DNA of 64,000 nt from Pseudonocardia abyssalis (lineage in GTDB: Bacteria > Actinomycetota > Actinomycetes > Mycobacteriales > Pseudonocardiaceae), in NCBI RefSeq assembly GCF_019263705.2, contig NZ_JADQDK010000001.1, positions 4,526,001-4,590,000 of the forward strand, in the 5' to 3' direction. Below are positions 8,727 to 20,303 of this stretch, piece after piece. The stretch's first letter is position 1, and each line of letters starts with the position of its first letter. The notes below the pieces were generated by a model. The model was not told the origin of the DNA and ran no database searches. It worked only from the letters and a program-made list of their open reading frames with translations. The position numbers were made by a program, and so were the translations under genes.

Positions 8727-9074
8727 TCAGACCAGTGGGAGCAGCGCTGCCACGTCACCCGATCGGCCGCCGGACGCCCGCAGGTTCCCGGTTGCCAGGG
8801 CGTCCTCCCAGCTCAGGCGCCCCATCGCCAGCGCCAACCAGGTCCGGGCATCGGACTCGACCACGTTCGGCGGAGTACCCCTCGTGTGCCGCGGTCCGGG
8901 AATGCACTGCACGGCCCCGAAGGGCGGGATCCGGACCTCGACGCTCCGACCGGGTGACGCGGCGACCAGCGCCGCGAGGCTCTCCTTGACCGCCGCACGC
9001 AGGACCGACCGCTCCGGCCGGGGCCCCCCGTCGAGCCAGGTGAGGACGTCGTCGGGGCCGGGATCGCCGGTCAC
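8727..9074 (-). CDS. sterol carrier protein (SCP2)-like small protein
   Basis: A 115-residue protein with the compact alpha/beta pattern of actinobacterial sterol-carrier-family proteins: VEVRIPPFGAVQCI, then TPPNVVESDARTWLALAMGRLSWEDALATG, which matches the SCP2 segment in which an amphipathic stretch precedes a conserved W-D/A-L helix. The GTG start at 9074 is the only good one. It lies between purL and purF, as does Rv0807 in M. tuberculosis, as far as I recall. The ligand is unknown; lipid binding is family knowledge, not seen here. Confidence 0.7.
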   Translation of the reverse strand: MTGDPGPDDVLTWLDGGPRPERSVLRAAVKESLAALVAASPGRSVEVRIPPFGAVQCIPGPRHTRGTPPNVVESDARTWLALAMGRLSWEDALATGNLRASGGRSGDVAALLPLV

Positions 9075-9126
9075 GCCCGTCCCCGACCCTGCACCTGGCC
9101 GATCGGGCAGGTGGCCGACCGGCCGT

Positions 9127-11454
<2,328 letters not shown>

Positions 11455-11482
11455 GACTCCTGAGCCTACGGAACGCCCCCGC

Positions 11483-11935
11483 TCAGGCTCCGTCGCGGCC
11501 CGTGGGGAGCTGCACCACACTCACGAAGAAGTGGTCGATCTGCTTGATCGCCTCGATGAACCCCTCGAAGTCGACGGGCTTGGTGACGTAGGCGTTCGCG
11601 TGGAGCTGGTAGCTGCGCAGCACGTCCTCCTCGGCCTGCGAGGTCGTCAGCACGATCACCGGGATGTGCTGCAGGGCCGGGTCCTCCTTGACCTCTGCGA
11701 GCACCTCTCGGCCGTCGCGGCGCGGGAGGTTGAGGTCGAGCAGGATCAGGTCGGGTCGCGGGGCGTCGGCGTAGGGGCCCTCGTGGCGCAGGTAGGCCAG
11801 CGCCTCCGCGCCGTCGGTGACGACGTCGAGCCGGTTGTGCAGGTACTCGTCGAACGCCTCGCGGGTCATCAGGACATCGCCCGGGTCGTCCTCGACGAGC
11901 AGGACGTTGACGATGCGGGGCTCGGGCGTGGTCAT
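11483..11935 (-). CDS. stand-alone response regulator (Rcp1-like)
   Basis: A 150-residue single receiver domain with no output domain. The acidic pocket VEDDPGD, the phospho-acceptor aspartate in [13 protein letters not shown], the switch residue in VIVLTTS and the conserved lysine in YVTKPV are all present. The family serves cytoplasmic histidine kinases with a bacteriophytochrome-like layout. Its ATG overlaps the stop of the upstream sensor kinase (ATGA), so the kinase is the likely partner. It lies 28 bp upstream of purL and might be cotranscribed with it. Confidence 0.9.
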   Translation of the reverse strand: MTTPEPRIVNVLLVEDDPGDVLMTREAFDEYLHNRLDVVTDGAEALAYLRHEGPYADAPRPDLILLDLNLPRRDGREVLAEVKEDPALQHIPVIVLTTSQAEEDVLRSYQLHANAYVTKPVDFEGFIEAIKQIDHFFVSVVQLPTGRDGA

Positions 11936-13521
11936 GCGGGGGACTCCTCGGGCTGGGTGGTGCGCGGGGGGAACGTGACGGCGACCGTCGCGCCCGGCCC
12001 GTCGCCCTGGACGACGCGGATGCCGCCGCCGTGGAACTCGGCGATCTTCTTCGCCAGCGAGAGGCCGATGCCCGTGCCCGCGTAGACGTCGCGCGCGTGC
12101 AGTCGCTGGAAGATCACGAAGATCTTGTCCTCGTACTCGGGCTCGATGCCGATGCCGTTGTCGGAGACCCGGAGCTCGACCTCGCCGTCGCGCTCCGTCC
12201 CGCTGACGTGCACGACCGGGGGCACGCCCTCGCGGTGGAACTTCAGTCCGTTGCCGATCAGGTTGGCCAGCAGCTGCCGCAGCAGCTGGGGGTCGCCCGA
12301 GACCGTCGGCAGCGGCCCGACGACGATCTCCCCGTCCAGCTCGGCGCGGGTCGTCTCCAGTCCGGCGGCGGCCGCGGTGGCGACGTCGGTGAGCGACACC
12401 TCGGCGAAGCCCTCGGTGGTGCGCCCGACGCGGGAGAACGCGAGCAGGTCGTTGATCAGCCGCTGCATCCGCTGCGCACCGTCGACCGCGAACTCGATGT
12501 ACTGGTCGGCACGGTCGTCGAGCTGCCCGCCGTAGCGGCGCTGCAGCAGCTGGCAGAAGCTCGACACCTTGCGCAGCGGCTCCTGCAGGTCGTGGCTCGC
12601 GACGTAGGCGAACTGCTCCAGGTCGCGGTTGGAACGCTCCAGCTCCTGGGCCTGGTCGTCGAGGCGCCGGTTGGTGTGCTGCAGCACGTCCAGCTCCGCG
12701 AGGATGTGCAGCCGCATCGCCTCGACGTCCTCGCCGAGCCCCGCGATCTCGCGCGGGCCCGTGCCGGGCACCGGGCGCTGCATGTCGCCGCGGACCACCT
12801 CGCGGACGTCGGCGGCCAGCACCGACACCGGCCGCAGCACGGTGCGGCGCAACCCGACGCCCACGACGAGCAGCACCAGCAGCAGGACCGACGCGACACC
12901 GATCCAGGCCGTGGCGAGGAACCCCACGGCGTCACCCACCCGCTGGCGCCCCGCGGTCTGCTCCCTGTCCAGGTCGGCCTCCAGCACACCGACCCCGGCG
13001 CGCAGCCGGTCGAACAACGCCTTCCCCACCGCCTGGTCCGGGCCGGCGGTCCCGGCCCGCGCGGCGGCGATCGCCGGCTCGGCGAAGGCGGTGCGCCACT
13101 GCTGGGCGGCCGCCTCCACTGCGTCGAGGTCGGTGTGGACCGGCACCGCCCCCTCGTCCAGCCCGCGCAGCGTCCGAGCGGCCTCCCGCTCGGCCACCAC
13201 GCCCGCCAGGTACGGCTCGAGGAACTCCTCCCGGCCGGCGAGGACGAACCCGCGGACACCGGTCTCCTGCTCCAGCACCGCGACCGCCAGCCGTTGGCCC
13301 GCCTCCTGCGCCGGAGCCACCCGCCGGAGCTGGTCGGAGCGCGCCTCGGTCAGCCCGACCAGCCCGACCGTCCCCAGCACCACCCCGACGGTCACGAGCA
13401 GCAGCACGATCGCCGCGCCGACGGCGAACAACCGCGACAGCGGCCACCGCTGCGTGTCGCCGGCGGACCGTGCGAGGCGGGTGGACAACCGCCTGCGGGT
13501 CGGGCGCACGGACGTCGTCAC
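11932..13521 (-). CDS. membrane sensor histidine kinase with CHASE3-type domain
   Basis: A 529-residue kinase: an N-terminal transmembrane helix (about residues 25-50), an extracellular helical domain with the CHASE3 pattern (ETGVRGFVLAGREEFLEPY), a second transmembrane helix (about 205-230), HAMP, a short coiled coil, HisKA with YVASHDLQEPLRK carrying the phospho-histidine, and an ATPase domain with NLIGNGLKFH, VSDNGIGI and GTGIGLSLAKKI. GTG at 13521 has AGGAGG upstream. It is coupled to receivers on both sides (GTGA and ATGA overlaps), forming a three-gene signalling unit inside the purine cluster. The signal is unknown. Confidence 0.92.
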   Translation of the reverse strand: MTTSVRPTRRRLSTRLARSAGDTQRWPLSRLFAVGAAIVLLLVTVGVVLGTVGLVGLTEARSDQLRRVAPAQEAGQRLAVAVLEQETGVRGFVLAGREEFLEPYLAGVVAEREAARTLRGLDEGAVPVHTDLDAVEAAAQQWRTAFAEPAIAAARAGTAGPDQAVGKALFDRLRAGVGVLEADLDREQTAGRQRVGDAVGFLATAWIGVASVLLLVLLVVGVGLRRTVLRPVSVLAADVREVVRGDMQRPVPGTGPREIAGLGEDVEAMRLHILAELDVLQHTNRRLDDQAQELERSNRDLEQFAYVASHDLQEPLRKVSSFCQLLQRRYGGQLDDRADQYIEFAVDGAQRMQRLINDLLAFSRVGRTTEGFAEVSLTDVATAAAAGLETTRAELDGEIVVGPLPTVSGDPQLLRQLLANLIGNGLKFHREGVPPVVHVSGTERDGEVELRVSDNGIGIEPEYEDKIFVIFQRLHARDVYAGTGIGLSLAKKIAEFHGGGIRVVQGDGPGATVAVTFPPRTTQPEESPA

Positions 13522-14669
13522 GAGGGATCCTCCTGTGCCGCGGCGGTGAGCAGCAGGATCGCGACGTCGTCGGAGAGCGGGCCGCCGTTGAGCGTCTGGA
13601 CGCGCTCGACGAGCCGGGCCGGCAGGTCGTCGACAGGGGTGTCGGCCTCGTCGACCAGCAGGCCGATCAGGCCCTCCGGCCACAGCGGTTCGTCGGGCAC
13701 GGGGCCCTTCCCCTCGATGAGTCCGTCGGTGAACAGCAGCAGGGCCCAGCCGGGTTCCAGGCGCAGCGACTCGGCCACCCAGCCGGTGTCGTCGGAGATG
13801 CCGAGCGGCAGCCCGATCAGCGGCTCCACCTGCTCCGGCGGGTGCAGCGACACGGGGGCCGGGTGTCCGGCGAGGCGCACCAGGGCGTCACCGGAAACCG
13901 GGATCGCCACCGTGCACACCGTGGTGAACAGCGTCGGGTCGTGGCGCTCGCTGACCAGCACCTGCTGCAGCTTGGGCAGCACCTGCGGCTCGTCGACGCC
14001 GGCGAGCACCAGCGCCCGCCAGGACACCCGCAGCAGCGCGCCGAGCGCGGCCTCGTCGGGGCCGTGGCCGCAGACGTCGCCGATGATCGCGTGGACAGTG
14101 CCGTCCGGACCGCGGACGGCGTCGTAGAAGTCGCCGCCGAGCACCGCGCGGGCCCGCCCGGACCGGTAGAACGACCGCGCACGGACCAGGCTGCCCGCGA
14201 GCAGCGGCGTCGGGAGCAGGCCGCGCTCCAGGCGCGTGGCCTCCGCGGCGACCAGGCGCTCCTCGCGCAGGCGCAGCGCGCTGGTCTCGGCGCGCCGGCG
14301 CTCCACGGCGTAGCGGATCGCGCGGATCAGGACCGGGCCGTCGACCTTGCCCTTGACCAGGTAGTCCTGCGCCCCCGCCGCGACGGCGGCGACGCCGAGG
14401 TGCTCGTCGTCGAGGCCGGTGAGCACGCAGACCGCGGCGCCGGGGTCGGACCGCAGGATCGCGTGCAGGCCCTCCAGACCGTTGGTGCCGGGGAGGTTGA
14501 GGTCGAGCAGGACGCACTCGCACTCGGCCAGCAGCTCACCGTCGGCGACCTCGGCGAGCGAGGCCGCGACCGTCAGGCACAGGTCCGGCTCGACCTCGGC
14601 CAGCAGCTCGCCCACGAGGAAGGCGTCGCCGGGGTCGTCCTCGACCAGGAGTACCGCACGCCCGCCCAC
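13518..14669 (-). CDS. receiver-PP2C phosphatase (RsbU-like response regulator)
   Basis: A 383-residue protein with an N-terminal receiver (VEDDPGDAF, aspartate in VLLDLNLPG, lysine in YLVKGKV) joined by a coiled linker to an SpoIIE/RsbU-type PP2C phosphatase domain: GGDFYDAV near residue 185, GDVCGHGPDEAAL and LFTDGLIE supply the metal-binding aspartates. Such proteins usually dephosphorylate an anti-sigma antagonist in a partner-switching pathway. None is encoded nearby. Its GTG follows the purQ stop directly with no gap, and its end overlaps the kinase start, so it is translationally coupled to both. Confidence 0.9.
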   Translation of the reverse strand: MGGRAVLLVEDDPGDAFLVGELLAEVEPDLCLTVAASLAEVADGELLAECECVLLDLNLPGTNGLEGLHAILRSDPGAAVCVLTGLDDEHLGVAAVAAGAQDYLVKGKVDGPVLIRAIRYAVERRRAETSALRLREERLVAAEATRLERGLLPTPLLAGSLVRARSFYRSGRARAVLGGDFYDAVRGPDGTVHAIIGDVCGHGPDEAALGALLRVSWRALVLAGVDEPQVLPKLQQVLVSERHDPTLFTTVCTVAIPVSGDALVRLAGHPAPVSLHPPEQVEPLIGLPLGISDDTGWVAESLRLEPGWALLLFTDGLIEGKGPVPDEPLWPEGLIGLLVDEADTPVDDLPARLVERVQTLNGGPLSDDVAILLLTAAAQEDPS

Positions 14670-15341
14670 CTAGCCGCCGACCGCCGCTCCCAGTACGGAG
14701 GTGAACAGCACCAGGCCGTCGTCGGACGGGCCGGTCAGCGGGTCGATCGCATGCTCGGGATGCGGCATCAGGCCGACGACGCGACCGTCGGCGGAGGAGA
14801 CGCCCGCGATGTCGGCGAGGGCGCCGTTGGGGTTGCCGCCGAGATAACGGAACGTGACCCGCCCCTCACCCTCCAGCCGGGCGACCGTCTCGGCGTCGGC
14901 GACGAACCGGCCCTCGCCCGACTTGAGCGGGACCAGGATCTCCTGACCCGCGTCGGCGGCCCCGGTCCACGCGGTCGCGGTCGACTCGACCCGCAGCCGC
15001 TGGTCGCGGCAGATGAAGTGCAGCCCGGAGTTGCGCACGAGCGCCCCGGGGAGCAGACCGGCCTCGCAGAGGATCTGGAAGCCGTTGCAGATGCCGAGCA
15101 CCGGCAGCCCGCGCCCCGCCCCGGCCTTCACCTCGGCCATGATCGGCGCGAGGCTCGCGATCGCCCCGGCGCGCAGGTAGTCGCCGTAGGAGAAGCCGCC
15201 GGGGACGACCACCGCGTCGACGCCCTGCAGGTCGTGGTCGGCGTGCCACAACGCCACCGGCTCGGCACCCGCGTAGCGCACCGCCCGGGCCGCGTCGACG
15301 TCGTCGAGGGTGCCGGGGAAGGTGACGACCCCGATCCTCAC
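14670..15341 (-). CDS. purQ: phosphoribosylformylglycinamidine synthase, glutaminase subunit
   Basis: PurQ hydrolyses glutamine and passes ammonia to PurL. The 223-residue class I amidotransferase has the nucleophile elbow GICNGFQ (catalytic cysteine about residue 90) and the catalytic HPEHA near the C-terminus. GTG at 15341 overlaps the purS stop as GTGA. Downstream, the receiver-phosphatase gene starts right at the purQ stop. purL itself is about 3.2 kb further along, separated by the signalling genes. Confidence 0.96.
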   Translation of the reverse strand: MRIGVVTFPGTLDDVDAARAVRYAGAEPVALWHADHDLQGVDAVVVPGGFSYGDYLRAGAIASLAPIMAEVKAGAGRGLPVLGICNGFQILCEAGLLPGALVRNSGLHFICRDQRLRVESTATAWTGAADAGQEILVPLKSGEGRFVADAETVARLEGEGRVTFRYLGGNPNGALADIAGVSSADGRVVGLMPHPEHAIDPLTGPSDDGLVLFTSVLGAAVGG

Positions 15342-15571
15342 TTCCGCGTCACCACCCAGTCCTCGATCACCGGGTTCGCGAGCAGCTCGCCGGCGATGCG
15401 GTGCAGGGTCGCGTCGTCGATCGCGTCGTCGACGTCGAGCTCGAAGTGCTTGCCCTGCCGCACCTCGGCCACGCCTGCCACGCCGATCCGGCCCAGCGCC
15501 CGCGTGACTGCCTGGCCCTGCACGTCGAGGATCTCCGGTTTGGGCATCACGTCCACCACAACTCTGGCCAC
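15338..15571 (-). CDS. purS: phosphoribosylformylglycinamidine synthase, PurS subunit
   Basis: A 77-residue protein, the usual size of PurS, the small subunit that bridges PurL and PurQ. It shows the family pattern [19 protein letters not shown] at the start and VEDW-like IEDWVVTRK at the end. GTG start at 15571; its stop overlaps the purQ start. The set purS-purQ-purL together defines the three-subunit FGAM synthase found in Gram-positive bacteria. Confidence 0.95.
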   Translation of the reverse strand: MARVVVDVMPKPEILDVQGQAVTRALGRIGVAGVAEVRQGKHFELDVDDAIDDATLHRIAGELLANPVIEDWVVTRK

Positions 15572-15593
15572 GGACCAGAGCCTACGGCCCCGC

Positions 15594-16349
15594 TCAGTCG
15601 AGGAACGCGGCGAGCATCGGCAGCAGCAGATCGGTCCGGCGCGGGGCCTGCATGTGGGTGGTCCCCGGCAGGATCGCCAGCTGCGACCCGGGGATCAGCT
15701 GCTGCATCAGCGCGCCGTGCGCGGGCACGGTGAAGTCGTTGTCGCCGATCACGACCAGCGTGGGCGCGGTGACGGCGGCGAGCTGCTCGTCGGTCCAGCC
15801 CGTCCAGCCCTCGACGGTGCCCATCGTGCGCACCGGGAGCTCCTCGAACCGCTCCGGGTGCGGGGACAGGCGCGTGTAGGCCTCGGACATGTCGGCGAAG
15901 TCCTGCGCCGTCGGCATGATCGGGGAGGTGGCGTAGGTGCTGGGGTCGGCCAGGTCGGGGTGCGCCCCGTCCGGGCGCACGCTCGCGGAGACCGGCACGA
16001 CCTTCAGGAGCCGGTCGGGGTGGCTGACGGCGAGCTCGAGCGCGGTGCCGCCGCCCATGCTGTGGCCCATGACGTGGGCGCGCTCGACGCCGAGGTGGTC
16101 GAGCAGCGCGACGACGTCACCCGCCAGCGCGCCGTAGGTCATGTCCCGGTCGATGTCGGCGGTGCGGCCGTGGGCCTGGAACTCGACCGCGATCACGCGG
16201 TGCCTCCTCGCGAGCGTCGGGATGCTGTCGGCCCAGGTGAGGTCGATGGTCATCACCCCGCCGTGCAGCAGGACCAGCGGCGTGCCCTCGTCGCCGTGGA
16301 TCTCGTAGTACATGTGCAGGCCGTTCACGTCCGCGTATCCGCTCGTCAT
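15594..16349 (-). CDS. alpha/beta hydrolase
   Basis: A 251-residue alpha/beta-hydrolase-fold enzyme. HGG at residues 30-32 forms the oxyanion-hole region, GHSMGG is the nucleophile elbow with the catalytic serine, an aspartate in IGDNDFTVP and a histidine in PGTTHMQ complete the triad. ATG at 16349 was chosen because upstream sequence in frame reads into the decayed gene on the other strand. The substrate is unknown. It lies 22 bp upstream of purS but has no known purine role. Confidence 0.85.
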   Translation of the reverse strand: MTSGYADVNGLHMYYEIHGDEGTPLVLLHGGVMTIDLTWADSIPTLARRHRVIAVEFQAHGRTADIDRDMTYGALAGDVVALLDHLGVERAHVMGHSMGGGTALELAVSHPDRLLKVVPVSASVRPDGAHPDLADPSTYATSPIMPTAQDFADMSEAYTRLSPHPERFEELPVRTMGTVEGWTGWTDEQLAAVTAPTLVVIGDNDFTVPAHGALMQQLIPGSQLAILPGTTHMQAPRRTDLLLPMLAAFLD

Positions 16350-16413
16350 GCCCGTACGACGACGGGACCCGCCGGAACTCATCGACCCGCGAGCCACCGG
16401 TGGCAGTGGACCC

Positions 16414-16785
16414 GTGCAGCTCACCCACTTCGGCCACTCGTGCGTGCTGATCGACACCGGCGCGGCACGCCTCCTGATCGACCCGGGCACGTTCTCGTCC
16501 GGGTTCGAGTCCCTGACCGGCCTGGACGCCGTGCCCGTCACCCGTCAGCACCCCGACCACCTCGCCGTCGACCGCTCCTGCACCCCGGGGACGCGGTCCC
16601 GACGGTCCCCGCTCCGGTCGTCGGGGTGCGTCGACCACCCGCGTGCCGTCGCCCCGCGCACCGCCGTGCCGATCCACCGGGCCTGCCCGCCCGACCACAG
16701 GTGTTCTACGGGCTGTTCACGAACCCCGCTCCCGATGGCACGGCGCTACGGGTCCCCGGACGCCGGCGGGCCCGCCGCCGTCTGA
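16414..16785 (+). pseudogene. decayed metallo-beta-lactamase-fold hydrolase
   Basis: From the GTG at 16414 the translation begins QLTHFGHSCVLIDTGAARLLIDPG, the N-terminus of an MBL-fold metal-dependent hydrolase, and reaches a degraded zinc motif (TRQHPDHLAVD instead of T-H-x-H-x-D-H). The expected middle part is missing. A recognisable C-terminal piece, VFYGLFTNPAPDGTALRVP at 16701-16757, lies in a different frame. The whole spans about 370 bp against about 630 expected, so it carries an internal deletion with frameshift. Confidence 0.65.
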
Positions 16786-16830
16786 CCAGCGACCCGCGGG
16801 CGCGGAAGCGGCGACTCGCGGGGTGGTGGG

Positions 16831-17607
16831 TCAGGCCGCCGCTGCCGTCGCCGACGGGAGGCGGTAGGTCACCGGGGTCGCTCCGCAGCTCAGTGCCTCC
16901 TCGATCGCCGTCAGCGCCGCCCCGACCCGTGCCGGCCGCTTGAGGTCCTTGGCCCGGACGTTGATCCGCACGACCCCGCCGCGTCGCACGATGCGGGCGA
17001 CCTCGGCGACGAGCAGGCGGCACCGCCACGGCTCCGCAGCCCCGCGCCCCTCCCCCGCCGTGCGGAAGCCCAGGACACGGGTGCGGACCGAGCCGGGGCC
17101 GTCGAGTCGGTGCACCCCGTTCTCGTCGGCGTACATCGTGAAGCCCTGCTCGCGCAGCGCGTCGACGGTGCCGGCCGAGGCGATCCAACGGGGCGGGACG
17201 AACAGGTCGGTGCGCAGGTCGACGGCCCCGAGGGTCCGCCGGGCCGCGCGGAGCCGCAGGCCGGCCTCGTGCTGCGGGAGGGCGGCGAACTCGGCGCGGC
17301 GCCCGACGCGGGTGGGCCCGGCGCTGTGGTCGAAGCCGTGCAGGACGATCGCATCTCCGAGGTCCCGACGCCCCCGCAGCCAGTCGACGAGCGGTGACGC
17401 CGCCGGACCCGCGTATGCCCCGGGGCGGTAGAGCTGCGACAGCGCCACACCGCGGGCGTCGAGGGCCGCGGCGAACTCCGCGCCGCGGGGCAGGGAGTCG
17501 TCGGTCAGACCGGACAGGGAGACGATCAGGCGGGCCACGACGTCATGGACCCACACCGACGTGAACGGGTCGTGAGTGGAGAAGGTCGTCAGGGCGACGA
17601 TCTCCAC
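16831..17607 (-). CDS. DUF2334-like polysaccharide deacetylase-fold protein
   Basis: A 258-residue protein resembling DUF2334, a divergent branch of the polysaccharide deacetylase fold. Visible family features are GDAIVLHGFDH near residue 90 (metal-site type histidines), FVPPRWIAS and the final G-V-V-R-I-N-V block. The usual NodB-type first motif is not clear, so catalytic activity is uncertain. GTG at 17607 overlaps the end of purC, with AGGA immediately before it, so translation is probably coupled. A copy of the stop-codon repeat described among the findings follows it. Confidence 0.6.
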   Translation of the reverse strand: MEIVALTTFSTHDPFTSVWVHDVVARLIVSLSGLTDDSLPRGAEFAAALDARGVALSQLYRPGAYAGPAASPLVDWLRGRRDLGDAIVLHGFDHSAGPTRVGRRAEFAALPQHEAGLRLRAARRTLGAVDLRTDLFVPPRWIASAGTVDALREQGFTMYADENGVHRLDGPGSVRTRVLGFRTAGEGRGAAEPWRCRLLVAEVARIVRRGGVVRINVRAKDLKRPARVGAALTAIEEALSCGATPVTYRLPSATAAAA

Positions 17608-18431
17608 TCCTGGGCGGTGAGCCGCTCGTAGACCTCGATGTACCGGGCCCGAGTGGCCTCGACGACCTCGGCCGGGACCTCGGGCCCCGGCGGGGTGCGG
17701 TCCCAGTCGAGCCCGGCCGACCAGTCCCGGACGAACTGCTTGTCGAAGGAGAACTGCGGCCCGCCCGGCGCCCAGCGGTCGGCGGGCCAGTAGCGCGACG
17801 AGTCCGACGTCAGCACCTCGTCGGCCAGGACGACCGTCCCCGACGGGTCGAGGCCGAACTCCAGCTTCGTGTCGGCGAGGAGGAGCCCCTGCGCCGCGGC
17901 CTTCTCCGCGCCCCGCGCGTAGACGGCGAGGGTCAGGTCGCGCACCTGGGCGGCGCGCCCCGCCCCGATCAGCGCCTCGACCTCGCCGAACGACATGAAC
18001 TCGTCGTGCTCGCCGACGGGCGCCTTGGTCGTCGGCGTGAAGATCGGTGACGGCAGCTTCGAGCCCTCGACGAGCCCCGGCGGCAGCTCGACCCCGGACA
18101 CGCTCCCGTGCGCCTGGTACTCCCGGAGCCCCAGCCCGGCCAGGTACCCCCGCGCAATGCACTCGACCGGCAGCATCTCCAGGCGACGGCAGCGCACCGC
18201 ACGCCCGGCGAACTCGGCGGGCACGTCGGTCGCCGAGATCACGTGGTGCGGCACCAGGTCGGTGAGCTGCTCGAACCACCACAGCGACAGCTGGGTGAGC
18301 AGGGCACCCTTGTCGGGGACCGCCGTGGGCAGCACGACGTCGTAGATCGAGAGCCGGTCGGAGGCGACCAGGACGAGGTCGTCGCCGTCGAGGTAGACGT
18401 CCCGGACCTTGCCCGAGTGCAGCAGCTTCAC
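17589..18431 (-). CDS. purC: phosphoribosylaminoimidazole-succinocarboxamide synthase
   Basis: PurC (SAICAR synthetase) joins aspartate to CAIR using ATP. The 280-residue protein starts with the family block LLHSGKVRDVY and contains ARGYLAGLGLREY, LADTKLEFG and DEVLTSDSSRYWP, the conserved ATP- and substrate-site segments. GTG at 18431 overlaps the purB stop (GTGA), so purB and purC are translationally coupled. The 3' end overlaps the DUF2334 gene by 19 bp. Confidence 0.96.
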   Translation of the reverse strand: MKLLHSGKVRDVYLDGDDLVLVASDRLSIYDVVLPTAVPDKGALLTQLSLWWFEQLTDLVPHHVISATDVPAEFAGRAVRCRRLEMLPVECIARGYLAGLGLREYQAHGSVSGVELPPGLVEGSKLPSPIFTPTTKAPVGEHDEFMSFGEVEALIGAGRAAQVRDLTLAVYARGAEKAAAQGLLLADTKLEFGLDPSGTVVLADEVLTSDSSRYWPADRWAPGGPQFSFDKQFVRDWSAGLDWDRTPPGPEVPAEVVEATRARYIEVYERLTAQEWRSSP

Positions 18432-19834
18432 AGGATCGCTCCGGGTGAGTAGGTGGCGGCCTCGGGGTGCGCGGCGACGATCTCGTCCACCCGCGCGACG
18501 ACGGCCGCCACCTGCGCGGTGGCCGCCCCGGTGAACGCCAGCGGGTCGGAGAGCAGGCCGTCGAAGGAGCGCCCGAGGCGCTCGTCGGCGGCGAGGCGGG
18601 CCATCAGGTCGTTGTCGGACTGGCCCTTCTCCCGCATCGCCAGCGCGACGCCCACCGCGTGCTCCTTGATCACCTCGTGTGCGGTCTCGCGCCCGACCCC
18701 GGCCCGGACCGCGGCCATCAGCACCGAGGTGGTGGCCAGGAACGGCAGGTAGCGGTCGAGCTCCCGGGCGATGACGGCCGGGTAGGCGCCGAACTCGTCG
18801 AGGACGGTCAGCGTGGTCTCGATCAGCCCGTCGATCGCGAAGAACGCGTCCGGCAGCGCGACGCGGCGCACCACCGAGTCGGAGACGTCGCCCTCGTTCC
18901 ACTGCGATCCGGCCAGCTCACCGGCCATCCCGGCGTAGCCGCGGAGCAGGACCATCATCCCGTTGATCCGCTCCGTGGAGCGCGAGTTCATCTTGTGCGG
19001 CATCGCCGACGACCCGACCTGGCCGGGCTGGAACCCCTCCGTCGCCAGCTCGATGCCGGCCATCAGCCGGATCGTCGTGGCCAGCGAGGACGGCCCGGCG
19101 GCGAGCTGGACGAGCGCGCTGAGCACGTCGAAGTCGAGGGAGCGCGGGTAGACCTGGCCGACGCTCGTGAGGGTCGCCTCGAAGCCGAGGTGCGACGCGA
19201 CCCGTGCCTCCAGGTCGGCCAGCCGGGCCGGTGTCTCGAGCAGGTCGAGCATGTCCTGCGCCGTGCCCATCGGGCCCTTGATCCCGCGCAACGGGTAGCG
19301 CGCGCGCAGCTCCTCCAGCCGGGCGTACGCGACGAGCAGTTCGTCGGCGGCGCTCGCGAAGCGCTTCCCGAGCGTCGTGGCCTGCGCGGCGACGTTGTGG
19401 CTGCGCCCGGCCATCGTCAGCTCGGCGTTCTCGGCGGCGCGCCGGGCGAGGCGGGCCAGTACGGCCACCGTGCGGTCGCGCACGTGCTCCAGCGAGAGCC
19501 GGATCTGCAGCTGCTCGACGTTCTCGGTGAGGTCGCGGCTGGTCAGCCCCTTGTGGACGTGCTCGTGCCCGGCGAGCGCGTTGAACTCCTCGATCCGCGC
19601 CTTCACGTCGTGCCGGGTGACGCGCTCGCGCGCCGCGATCGAGGCGAGGTCGACGTCGTCGACGACGCGCTCGTAGTCCTCCACCACACCGTCCGGCACC
19701 TCGACGCCGAGGTCGCGCTGGGCCCGGAGCACGGCGATCCACAGCCGGCGCTCCAGGACGATCTTGTTCTCGGGCGACCACAGAGCCACGAGCTCACGGC
19801 TCGCGTACCGCGCGGCCAGGACGTTGGGGATCAC
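18428..19834 (-). CDS. purB: adenylosuccinate lyase
   Basis: PurB removes fumarate from SAICAR and from adenylosuccinate. The 468-residue protein has the superfamily signature GSSAMPHKMN (flexible loop with catalytic serine), the TSRDLTENV motif and the AGRSHNVAAQ histidine segment. GTG at 19834 begins IPNVLAARYAS, the usual N-terminus. It is followed directly by purC. Upstream lies a decayed membrane-protein gene. Confidence 0.96.
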   Translation of the reverse strand: MIPNVLAARYASRELVALWSPENKIVLERRLWIAVLRAQRDLGVEVPDGVVEDYERVVDDVDLASIAARERVTRHDVKARIEEFNALAGHEHVHKGLTSRDLTENVEQLQIRLSLEHVRDRTVAVLARLARRAAENAELTMAGRSHNVAAQATTLGKRFASAADELLVAYARLEELRARYPLRGIKGPMGTAQDMLDLLETPARLADLEARVASHLGFEATLTSVGQVYPRSLDFDVLSALVQLAAGPSSLATTIRLMAGIELATEGFQPGQVGSSAMPHKMNSRSTERINGMMVLLRGYAGMAGELAGSQWNEGDVSDSVVRRVALPDAFFAIDGLIETTLTVLDEFGAYPAVIARELDRYLPFLATTSVLMAAVRAGVGRETAHEVIKEHAVGVALAMREKGQSDNDLMARLAADERLGRSFDGLLSDPLAFTGAATAQVAAVVARVDEIVAAHPEAATYSPGAIL

Positions 19835-19845
19835 GTCGGTCGATG

Positions 19846-20201
19846 CTACGGGCGCGGGCCCGCCCGCCGGCGCGCCAGGTCGAGGACCACGATCACCCCG
19901 GAAGCGGCCGCCGCCAGAACCGATGCCCGGCGAGGCACCGAACGGGTGGCGGCGGCGTCCAGAAGACCGCCTGGTCCAGCACCAGCACCGGCAGGAACGC
20001 GGCCTCGGCGAAGCGGTCGCCGCACAGGACCGGGTGCCGATCCAGAGGTTGCGCATCGCGAACAACCGCCAGCCCGGCGCCGCCGGCCCGGTGACGTCGG
20101 CCCGGTGACGTCGGCCCGGTGACGTCGGCCCGGTCGGTCCCGAACGGGCGCAGGAACGGGGCGGGGGCGACGGTCGCTCCGGCGAGGGCGATTCCGGTCA
20201 T
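19846..20201 (-). pseudogene. frameshifted small membrane protein
   Basis: Consecutive pieces of what looks like one membrane protein are spread over three frames: MTGIALAGATVAPAPFLRPFG at the start (ATG 20201), RLFAMRNLWIGTR, then GDRFAEAAFLPVLVLDQAVF, and a terminal hydrophobic VLAAAASGVIVVLDLARRR ending at TAG 19846-19848. Between the first and second pieces a GTGACGTCGGCCCG unit is repeated three times (about 20090-20132), a likely cause of one frameshift. I do not recognise the family. Confidence 0.5.
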
Positions 20202-20303
20202 GGCGCGGGTGCGCGGATCGACGGTCACGGCGCCGGGGGTCGACCCGGCCCCGGGGTGCCCCGGCGGCCGACCGACCTGGTCGACGGGTGTGCCCCGATG
20301 TCG

